From: Desulfobacteraceae bacterium
GTDB lineage: Bacteria > Desulfobacterota > Desulfobacteria > Desulfobacterales > Desulfatirhabdiaceae
DNA: 6,304 nt
Assembly: GCA_027325475.1 (NCBI GenBank)
Contig: DAIEFO010000138.1
Span: 1-6,304 of the forward strand
Reading direction: 5' to 3'
Position numbers and translations under genes: made by a program. Positions within the stretch are counted from its first letter, which is position 1; each line of letters starts with the position of its first letter. Below, in pieces: positions 1 through 5,120 of the stretch. The notes below the pieces were generated by a model. It saw only the letters and a program-made list of their open reading frames with translations, made no database searches and was not told the origin of the DNA.

Positions 1-1471
1 GGCTGTCTTCCTCTTCACCGATAGGCGTTTCAAGAGATATGGGCTCCCTGGCGATTTTCAACACTTTGCGGACTTTGTCCAGAGGAATTTCCATTTTTTC
101 GGCAATTTCCTCTGGCCTGGGTTCTCGTCCCAGCTCCTGAACCAGATACCGGGATGTACGAATGAGTTTATTGATGGTTTCAATCATGTGAACCGGTATC
201 CGGATGGTTCTGGCCTGATCCGCGATGGCGCGGGTAATGGCTTGACGGATCCACCAGGTGGCGTAGGTGCTGAATTTATACCCTCTGCGGTATTCAAATT
301 TATCCACAGCCTTCATCAGCCCGATATTACCCTCTTGAATTAAATCCAGAAACTGGAGTCCGCGGTTGGTATATTTTTTGGCGATACTGACCACAAGCCG
401 TAAATTGGCTTTTGTCAGCTCGCTCTTGGCCATCTTGGCCTGATGCCATCCCTCGTCAACCTCTGAAAGAATTTTTTTAAGGTTATTGGATTTGCACTTC
501 AGAAGCAGTTCCTTTTCACATATCTGCTGGTGAATGCCGGCCAGTTCGGAAAACAGCAGAGAACATTCCTTTGTATCCAGGTTGCACAGTGACCGGATCC
601 ATTCTGCAAAATGATCACAATCGGTTAACCGGCTGACAAGCTCTGTCACAGATATGTTCAGGGATTCTGAGCACAAGCTCAACATTTTCTGCCGGGATTC
701 AAACCAGTCGGTCTGATTCCGGATGATTTGTTCGATCTTATCGACAATATTGCCTTCCAGACGCCAGTCTTTCAGCAGTTCGAATATCTTGGCGTTTCTG
801 CGGGAGATACTGCGCCTGATCTTGCGCTGTTCATCAGAATCCATCTCCATGGAATAGATTTTTTCGCGGTATGCGGTGTTTTCATCATGAATGGCTTTAA
901 TCTGACGGATGGTATTCAGAAATTTTTCCGTTTGAACCACTTCATCCACATAGGCGTCACCTTCATCGATATCTTTCAGGACGTATTTGGGCCGTAAGAG
1001 ACCGCTTTCGATTTCCTGCCCCAGCTTCAGAAGACATTCAATGCCGGTGGTGGTATCAATCAGAGCCCTCAGCACTTCCTGCTCTCCGATTTCGATTTTC
1101 TTGGCGATTTCGACTTCGCCTTCACGGCTGAGAAGCGTTACCAGTCCCATTTCCCTCAGATACATTTTGACGGGATCCGTGACCGATCCAAAATCAGTGA
1201 TAACGGTTTCCTTCCGGGTTTTTGTTACAGTTTCCTTGATTTCATTTTCACTGGAACCGGATTTGTCATCGAGCATGTCTATATCCAGTTCATCAAATAT
1301 CATAAGCGTTTCATCTATCTGCTCCGGATTGATGATGTCTTCGGGCAATGCCCGATTGATATCATCGTAGGTCAGGGACCCTTTTTCCTTTCCTTTTAAA
1401 ATCAGGTCCTTTATAGAATTTAGAGGGATTTTCTTATCACTTTTCCGCTTGTTAACGGACTGTCTTGCCAT
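1..1471 (-). CDS. rpoD: RNA polymerase primary sigma factor RpoD (sigma-70), C-terminus cut by window edge
   Basis: This gene encodes the housekeeping sigma factor, which directs core RNA polymerase to -10/-35 promoters and melts the -10 element. I translated 490 codons by hand from ATG 1471 to the window edge without a stop. Region 1.2 starts around D99 (DPVKMYLREMG). A long acidic/helical non-conserved region follows to about residue 345. Region 2 begins near A355 (ANLRLVVSIAKKY), with the core-binding DLIQEGNIGLMKAVDKFEY and the -10 melting/recognition segment at about 398-426 (YKFSTYATWWIRQAITRAI, then IRIP). Region 3 follows, and the sequence breaks off in PISLETPIGEEEDS. Region 4 (the -35 helix-turn-helix, about 100 residues) lies beyond position 1, so this is a partial gene and not a truncated one. 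The start is set by AGGAGG nine bases upstream, inside dnaG. The 20-bp overlap with dnaG implies one transcript and coupled translation. The family call is very secure. Confidence 0.97.
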   Translation of the reverse strand, partial: MARQSVNKRKSDKKIPLNSIKDLILKGKEKGSLTYDDINRALPEDIINPEQIDETLMIFDELDIDMLDDKSGSSENEIKETVTKTRKETVITDFGSVTDPVKMYLREMGLVTLLSREGEVEIAKKIEIGEQEVLRALIDTTTGIECLLKLGQEIESGLLRPKYVLKDIDEGDAYVDEVVQTEKFLNTIRQIKAIHDENTAYREKIYSMEMDSDEQRKIRRSISRRNAKIFELLKDWRLEGNIVDKIEQIIRNQTDWFESRQKMLSLCSESLNISVTELVSRLTDCDHFAEWIRSLCNLDTKECSLLFSELAGIHQQICEKELLLKCKSNNLKKILSEVDEGWHQAKMAKSELTKANLRLVVSIAKKYTNRGLQFLDLIQEGNIGLMKAVDKFEYRRGYKFSTYATWWIRQAITRAIADQARTIRIPVHMIETINKLIRTSRYLVQELGREPRPEEIAEKMEIPLDKVRKVLKIAREPISLETPIGEEEDS

Positions 1472-3254
1472 AATTTCCTGCCTCCTGGGGACGTGTTATC
1501 ATTTGAAAGTCCTTTAACAGTTGTTGAAGCAACCTGTCGTCATGGCTTTCTTCGGCAGCTTTGATTTTTTGCTGTAACAGGCGGCTCAGCCGCCTTTTTT
1601 GCATTATTTCGTATTGATCCATCAATTTCAGGCAACCTTCCCGGCGCCATTCCTCTCTTTGAATTGAATATTCAGCAATAATCTTTTTTTTATCGCTCTG
1701 ATTCGTATCCATCACCAGAAGCGATGGCAAATCATCGTTGAGTCCCGGACATTGTTTCATACGGTTAAAACATGAAACAACGTCCATCGCGACAGATTTG
1801 AACAGTGGATCCGACAGGGTTTCAATCAGATTTCTTTCGATCACCTCCGGAATAATTTCAGGAAACTGCAGCAGCATGGCAATCAGACGTTTTTCAAACT
1901 TAAGATGATCATCACTGGTATGAACATCTGATGGTCTTCGTACCGTCCTGGAATGGGGTGCAGACCGGAACTTTTCCTGAATGGCGCTTTCATCGATGCC
2001 TGTCTGCTCTGAAATTTCACGAAACACGGAACTCCTGACCACCGTGTCTGTTAAAGATGACAGCGGTTCTTCCATTTCCTGAACGACGCGGAGTTTTCCT
2101 TCAAGGGAAAGCCCATGTTTTTTGACAGCGATATCTATCAGAAATGAAAATACGCCGTATGCACCGGCAGCCGCATTCTTAAATGCTTCTGGACCATATT
2201 TCTGAAGATATGTGTCCGGATCTTCGCCTTCGGGCAGCACCAATATACGGATATCCTCCGGCTGGTGATGAAGCCTGAAAAGCTCAATGCAGCGCTGAGC
2301 AGCCTTAATACCCGCCTGGTCCGAATCGAAAACCAGGATGATTTTATCACAAACTCCTTTTAGAAGACGAATATGTTCTTCTGTCATGGCAGTGCCCAGA
2401 GTGGCTGCCGAATTCTGAATGCCGTGCAGATGCAGTGACAGCAGGTCCATATAGCCTTCAGCGACAAAAACCTCACCGGTTTGCCTGCAAAATGGTTTTG
2501 CAACGTCAAATCCGTACAGCGACTTGCTTTTACTGTAAAGCGGCGTTTCAGGGGAGTTCAGGTATTTGGGCAACGATGTATCCATAACCCTGCCTCCGAA
2601 AGCGATCGCCTGATGCTGGCTGTTGAAAATCGGAAAGATAACGCGGTCACGAAAACGGTCATAGTATCTGGTGGCATGAGATTTCCTGGTGATAAGCCCG
2701 GCTTTTTCAACGAGATCCATGGCCGTTCCCTGACGCGAAAAATACTGCGTCAGATGGTCCCAGCCAGGCAGGGCATATCCCAGCCTGAAATCAGTGATGA
2801 CACTGGCTGGAATCCCCCGTTTTTTCAGGTAGGCGCGTGCCATTGCACCGTCTTCTGATTTCAGGAGCACATTGTGAAAAACGGTCATAGCCTGCTGATT
2901 TATTTGTAACAGGGCATCTCTTTCATCTGGCTTACCCGTGGCGGCCCCCCGGATGTATTCCGGAATTGTTATCTGACATCGTTTGGCCAGAAACCGGACG
3001 GCTTCAGGAAACGCAAGACCCTCCTGTTTCATGATGAACGAAAAAACATTGCCGCCTTCTCCACAGCCGAAACAGTAAAACATTTGTTTATCGGGGGTTA
3101 CGGTAAAAGACGGCGTTTTTTCGGAATGAAACGGGCACAATCCCAGGTAATTTCTTCCCGATTTTTTTAAAATAACGTATTCAGAAATAATTTCCAGAAT
3201 ATCTGACGCATGTTTTATTTCTGAAATTTTTTCAGCCGGGATTGTATAAGACAA
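1452..3254 (-). CDS. dnaG: DNA primase DnaG, probable TTG start
   Basis: DnaG synthesises the short RNA primers for lagging-strand and origin DNA replication, working with the DnaB helicase. From the TTG start it is 600 residues, a normal length for the family. An N-terminal CHC2 zinc ribbon has C40, H43, C61 and C64 (CPFH ... CFGC). The catalytic core has the basic motif RFRDRVIFPI (200-209) and AFGGR (218-222). The Toprim domain has E266 in VAEGYMD, D310 and D312 in FDSDQAG, and GEDPD at 343-347; these match the metal-binding acidic residues of E. coli primase. The C-terminal part (about 450-600) is the weakly conserved helicase-interaction domain. The open frame extends 38 codons upstream to a GTG at 3368, with internal ATGs at 3332 and 3269. 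I prefer TTG 3254 because GGGAGG lies seven bases before it and because homologues typically begin near MS..IPEEKI. The 3' end overlaps rpoD by 20 bp. A Ser replaces the usual Gly in the FDGD motif. Confidence 0.96.
   Translation of the reverse strand: MSYTIPAEKISEIKHASDILEIISEYVILKKSGRNYLGLCPFHSEKTPSFTVTPDKQMFYCFGCGEGGNVFSFIMKQEGLAFPEAVRFLAKRCQITIPEYIRGAATGKPDERDALLQINQQAMTVFHNVLLKSEDGAMARAYLKKRGIPASVITDFRLGYALPGWDHLTQYFSRQGTAMDLVEKAGLITRKSHATRYYDRFRDRVIFPIFNSQHQAIAFGGRVMDTSLPKYLNSPETPLYSKSKSLYGFDVAKPFCRQTGEVFVAEGYMDLLSLHLHGIQNSAATLGTAMTEEHIRLLKGVCDKIILVFDSDQAGIKAAQRCIELFRLHHQPEDIRILVLPEGEDPDTYLQKYGPEAFKNAAAGAYGVFSFLIDIAVKKHGLSLEGKLRVVQEMEEPLSSLTDTVVRSSVFREISEQTGIDESAIQEKFRSAPHSRTVRRPSDVHTSDDHLKFEKRLIAMLLQFPEIIPEVIERNLIETLSDPLFKSVAMDVVSCFNRMKQCPGLNDDLPSLLVMDTNQSDKKKIIAEYSIQREEWRREGCLKLMDQYEIMQKRRLSRLLQQKIKAAEESHDDRLLQQLLKDFQMITRPQEAGNYGKTVR
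1481..1486 (-). promoter_or_regulatory. Shine-Dalgarno site of rpoD
   Basis: On the minus strand the sequence reads AGGAGG, followed by a 9-base spacer and ATG at 1471. It lies inside the 3' end of dnaG, so ribosomes finishing dnaG pass directly over the rpoD initiation site. This supports the chosen rpoD start. Confidence 0.85.
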
Positions 3255-3261
3255 AAACAAG

Positions 3262-3267
3262 CCTCCC
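3262..3267 (-). promoter_or_regulatory. Shine-Dalgarno site that decides the dnaG start
   Basis: The minus strand reads GGGAGG, then a 7-base spacer, then TTG at 3254. It overlaps the competing in-frame ATG at 3269, which therefore cannot use it. No comparable site precedes the ATG at 3269 or the GTG at 3368. Protein similarity to DnaG also begins just after this TTG (SYTIPAEKISEIK). Confidence 0.7.
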
Positions 3268-3373
3268 ATGTGTATTCGGAAAAGGCGGGCAGGATTGACG
3301 GCTTCCTCAAGGGTCTGCACATACGCTTTCATGCCGCACCCCGCGTTGTCGCAATACACAATAACCACGCATT

Positions 3374-3385
3374 ATTCTTAAGAAT
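3374..3385. repeat. 12-bp perfect palindrome upstream of dnaG
   Basis: ATTCTTAAGAAT is its own reverse complement. It lies about 120 bp before the chosen dnaG start and is flanked by AT-rich sequence (TAAAATTCTTAAGAATAAT on the minus strand). It could be a repressor operator or a chance AT-rich palindrome. Nothing else identifies a binding protein. Confidence 0.4.
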
Positions 3386-3448
3386 TTTAGCGCATTGTCT
3401 GCGAACTGGCATTTTCAACGCCGGTACGAAGTCGTCTTAAAATCAATT

Positions 3449-3462
3449 TTTTATGGATTCAT
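3449..3462. repeat. 14-bp direct repeat, copy 1
   Basis: TTTTATGGATTCAT occurs here and again at 3566-3579, exact over 14 bases and 117 bp apart in the same orientation. Both copies lie between the divergent dnaG and GAF promoter regions. It may be a shared regulator site. A copy on each side of the candidate dnaG promoter (3493-3521) fits that idea but does not prove it. Confidence 0.5.
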
Positions 3463-3492
3463 CATGTCTGTCAGTATTAAAAAAAGTAAAAT

Positions 3493-3521
3493 AAACTAAT
3501 GCCGTCAAATTCAATTGTCAA
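3493..3521 (-). promoter_or_regulatory. Candidate sigma-70 promoter for dnaG-rpoD
   Basis: The minus strand has a perfect -35 TTGACA (3521-3516), a 17-base spacer and a -10 candidate TAGTTT (3498-3493). The -10 keeps the three most conserved bases (T, A and the last T) but matches only three of six. Transcription would begin near 3486 and give a leader of roughly 230 nt. A second TTGAC lies just downstream (3508-3504) without a better -10. This is a plausible but weak call. Confidence 0.35.
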
Positions 3522-3565
3522 ATCAAAATACTCAAAAATGGATAAGAATGGCGTAACCATAGACG

Positions 3566-3579
3566 TTTTATGGATTCAT
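3566..3579. repeat. 14-bp direct repeat, copy 2
   Basis: Second exact copy of TTTTATGGATTCAT (first at 3449-3462). This copy runs into a small inverted repeat, GGATT at 3572-3576 and AATCC at 3583-3587, which the first copy lacks. Confidence 0.5.
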
Positions 3580-3633
3580 TGCAATCCTATTGACTCTGAA
3601 AATGAACTGTGATAGCCCATAGATAAACATGAA

Positions 3634-3663
3634 TTGGTTTTCGGTTTTGTATCCTGGTATTTA
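3634..3663 (+). promoter_or_regulatory. Weak candidate promoter for the GAF gene
   Basis: TTGGTT at 3634-3639 is followed after 18 bases by TATTTA at 3658-3663. A TGG just before the -10 gives it an extended -10 look (TGGTATTTA). It would start transcription near 3670, about 10 bases before the ribosome site. The matches are poor; TTGACT at 3590-3595 is a better -35 but has no fitting -10. Confidence 0.25.
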
Positions 3664-3679
3664 ACCACTTTTTCAGATG

Positions 3680-3685
3680 AAGGAG
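3680..3685 (+). promoter_or_regulatory. Shine-Dalgarno site that decides the GAF gene start
   Basis: AAGGAG followed by a 9-base spacer leads to ATG 3695. The earlier in-frame ATG at 3677 overlaps this site and has no Shine-Dalgarno of its own, so the shorter start (MTLQDF) is preferred over MKENIR. Confidence 0.8.
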
Positions 3686-3694
3686 AACATCCGT

Positions 3695-4735
3695 ATGACG
3701 CTCCAAGATTTTCCTCCCCGGTTTATTCAAGGGCTTTCGGAGATTCATCAGTCGCTCGATTTAACAGCCACAAAAGAAACTGCGGTTCGTGTTGCATCCC
3801 AGATTTTTGGCGCTCATGGCGCCAGTCTCATGCTGTTTGACCGCTCTCATGAAGTCTTGAAGATTTCCGAAGCGTTTGGTCTGAGTGAAGATTATAAATC
3901 CAAGGGAGATGTGGATCCTCGAAAAAGCATTGGCGAAACTCTCCAGGGCAACGTAGTCGTCATCCGCGACATTGCTACAGACCCCAATTTACAGTACCGT
4001 CAGGAAGCCATCAAGGAAGGTATTAAAAGCATCGTCGGTGTGCCGTTAGGTGTTAAAAACGTTCTTATCGGGTCTCTCAGGCTTTATTTCTCTACAATCA
4101 AGGATATTTCATGGGAAGAAATGGAGTATCTGAAGATGATGGCGGTTCATATCGGATTGGCATTGCGGAAGGCATTTTATTTCAACGCCATCCGATCTTC
4201 TACCACAAGTATCCATCTCATGCCGCCATTTCAGATCGGCGAATCCATGCTGAATCTGGTAAAAACCGCCACTCTTTCAGGGCTTTCCAAAGGTTGTTCC
4301 CTGTTTCTGCTCAAACAGGAAAGCGGAATGCTGGAACGTGTTGCCTCTTTTGGTCTGAGCGAGCGCTACTTGCGCAAGGGGACACTTTATGTTGCACAGA
4401 GTATCGGTGAAATATCCACAGGAAAGCCGGTGGTCATTTCCAAGGTAGCCACAGACCAGAGAGTTCAATATCGTGAAGAGGCGCTGGCAGAAGGTATCAA
4501 GGCCATTATTGGATATCCGGTATTCATCGGGAAAAAGATTATCGGCGCCATGAGGTGGTATTACGATTTTGAATTTGAGCCTGATGAAGATCACCTCGTC
4601 TGGAAAGAGTATCTGGCGATCAATGTGGGACTGGCCATTGAAAAAAATCAGTTGCTGATTCAATTAAAAACCCGCCAGGATTGGTATGCCGATATCCTGT
4701 TCGAAATGGATGCCAAGCCCTACAGCATTTCGTGA
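3695..4735 (+). CDS. Tandem GAF-domain protein, no output domain
   Basis: A 346-residue soluble protein made of two GAF domains, at about 16-160 and 181-320, joined by a short linker. The two halves are visibly duplicated: FGLSEDY (61-67) matches FGLSERY (219-225); SIG (78-80) matches SIG (236-238); TDPNLQYRQEAIKEGIKSI (95-113) matches TDQRVQYREEALAEGIKAI (253-271). VGVP and IGYP follow, then GSLRLYF and GAMRWYY. I see no signal peptide, membrane segment, kinase, GGDEF, EAL, HD-GYP or helix-turn-helix. GAF domains generally bind small ligands such as cyclic nucleotides, haem or bilins, or mediate dimerisation; the ligand here is unknown. C201 in the second domain is the only cysteine I see. 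The protein could sense a metabolite and act on a partner encoded elsewhere. The start is set by the AAGGAG site. A hairpin resembling a terminator follows, and the next gene begins 385 bp later. Confidence 0.9.
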   Translation: MTLQDFPPRFIQGLSEIHQSLDLTATKETAVRVASQIFGAHGASLMLFDRSHEVLKISEAFGLSEDYKSKGDVDPRKSIGETLQGNVVVIRDIATDPNLQYRQEAIKEGIKSIVGVPLGVKNVLIGSLRLYFSTIKDISWEEMEYLKMMAVHIGLALRKAFYFNAIRSSTTSIHLMPPFQIGESMLNLVKTATLSGLSKGCSLFLLKQESGMLERVASFGLSERYLRKGTLYVAQSIGEISTGKPVVISKVATDQRVQYREEALAEGIKAIIGYPVFIGKKIIGAMRWYYDFEFEPDEDHLVWKEYLAINVGLAIEKNQLLIQLKTRQDWYADILFEMDAKPYSIS

Positions 4736-4760
4736 CATAAAAATGTGGAAGTGATTTTTC

Positions 4761-4794
4761 AACCGCTTCGATAACATGAAGTGGTTCTTATTTC
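4761..4794 (+). terminator. Possible rho-independent terminator after the GAF gene
   Basis: AACCGCTTC (4761-4769) pairs with GAAGTGGTT (4778-4786) over nine positions, one of them G.U, with an 8-base loop. A modest T-rich tail, CTTATTTC, follows. The tail is poor, so termination may be weak. The 3' arm can instead pair with CCGCTTCATGT at 5023-5033, which would break this hairpin. Confidence 0.4.
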
Positions 4795-4799
4795 AGCAA

Positions 4800-4906
4800 G
4801 CATTCAAGCTGAGAGCGCGAAAGCAGGCGAACAGCGTGAGACTGTCGTTGATTGGGTATGTCGAATCGCAGTACAGCGAAGCTGGTAAAGGTATCAGCCT
4901 GAATGC
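4800..4906. repeat. Inner 13-bp inverted repeat of the intergenic element
   Basis: GCATTCAAGCTGA (4800-4812) faces TCAGCCTGAATGC (4894-4906), complementary at 12 of 13 positions, enclosing 81 bases. The single mismatch is A.C on the plus strand, which would be a U.G pair in minus-strand RNA. A competing hairpin, GCTGGTA/TATCAGC (4881-4898), uses part of the right arm. Confidence 0.6.
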
Positions 4907-4939
4907 GAACTGGAATTGCTTCCGTTGATCACAATATCC

Positions 4940-4987
4940 GTGCTTTCGTTCTTGTGGAATATCCATATGCCGCACGAACGAAGGCGC
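4940..4987 (+). repeat. 48-base near-perfect hairpin in the intergenic element
   Basis: Bases 4940-4957 pair with 4970-4987 over 18 positions with one mismatch (T4952/C4975). Seven consecutive Watson-Crick pairs, TTCGTTC with GAACGAA, form the core, and the AT-rich loop can pair a little further. The three non-Watson-Crick pairs (T4941/G4986, T4944/G4983, T4955/G4972) are U.G in plus-strand RNA but A.C in minus-strand RNA, so the plus transcript folds better. No T-run follows, so it is not an intrinsic terminator. Confidence 0.7.
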
Positions 4988-5042
4988 TGCAAAACGCCGT
5001 TATCGGGTTTGCAGAAGTTCCGCCGCTTCATGTCATTTTTTT

Positions 5043-5056
5043 GTGCATTCATGCAC
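5043..5056. repeat. Small perfect hairpin GTGCAT/ATGCAC
   Basis: GTGCAT, two bases, then ATGCAC: a short perfect inverted repeat just after a run of seven T. It lies in the gap between the outer and second stems of the intergenic element, about 65 bp before pncB. The T-run precedes the stem, so it is not a terminator on the plus strand, and on the minus strand it is followed by A. Confidence 0.55.
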
Positions 5057-5080
5057 GCTGTCACTTTTCTCCGCATTTTT

Positions 5081-5120
5081 TCAAATTCTTTCATACAAAT
5101 ACAAATGGAATCCAGATTTA
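5081..5120 (+). other. Short pncB leader between the element and the start codon
   Basis: Forty AT-rich bases between the end of the inverted-repeat element and ATG 5121, with the overlapping copies ACAAATACAAAT (5095-5106). I see no strong Shine-Dalgarno and no confident -10/-35 pair. If pncB has its own promoter, at least its -35 region probably falls inside the structured element. Confidence 0.45.

Larger units (their letters stand above)
3255..3694. other. Divergent intergenic region between dnaG and the GAF gene
   Basis: About 440 bp without a convincing gene, AT-rich between 3370 and 3660. The part at 3255-3368 is open in the dnaG frame and could be read as an N-terminal extension, but it has no primase-like features and no good ribosome site. 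I therefore treat it as leader. The region must hold promoters for two divergent units. It contains a 14-bp direct repeat (3449-3462 and 3566-3579), a 12-bp palindrome (3374-3385) and a small hairpin GGATT/AATCC (3572-3587). I see no RNA gene and no mobile element in it. Confidence 0.6.
4739..5080 (+). repeat. Nested inverted-repeat element, about 340 bp, non-coding (MITE-like or structured RNA)
   Basis: This fills almost all of the 385-bp gap between the GAF gene and pncB. The ends are imperfect terminal inverted repeats. AAAAATGTGG (4739-4748) pairs with CCGCATTTTT (5071-5080) over ten positions, one U.G. AAGTGA (4749-4754) pairs with TCACTT (5061-5066) after a 4-base bulge. Further in, ACATGAAGTGGT (4774-4785) pairs with GCCGCTTCATGT (5022-5033), two U.G; GCAAGC (4796-4801) can pair with GTTTGC (5007-5012). 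Inside are GCATTCAAGCTGA (4800-4812) with TCAGCCTGAATGC (4894-4906), a long hairpin (4940-4987) and a small one (5043-5056). Some of these pairings compete. No reading frame in it has a credible start or a recognisable product. I see no clear target-site duplication and no transposase. The pairing is seen directly. That it is a mobile repeat or a functional RNA is inference. Confidence 0.6.

Noticed and set aside
728..1370. Plus-strand open frames opposite rpoD
   Set aside because: They are antisense shadows of a securely identified sigma factor and show low-complexity Ser/Ile-rich translations.
1..1471. rpoD as a truncated pseudogene lacking region 4
   Set aside because: The frame is open up to the window edge, so the missing part is simply outside the window.
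2481..2858. Plus-strand 125-codon frame opposite dnaG
   Set aside because: It is a shadow of the primase catalytic core on the other strand, with no independent support.
3449..3579. 14-bp direct repeats as target-site duplication or attachment sites
   Set aside because: The DNA between them (about 100 bp) has no terminal inverted repeats, integrase or other mobile features, and 14 bp would be long for a typical insertion duplication.
3571..3583. Possible sigma-54 promoter (TGGATTCATTGCA)
   Set aside because: The GG and GC elements are three bases too close together for a -24/-12 promoter.
5036..5056. T-run plus hairpin as an intrinsic terminator
   Set aside because: The T-run comes before the stem on the plus strand, and on the minus strand the stem is followed by A, so neither orientation fits.
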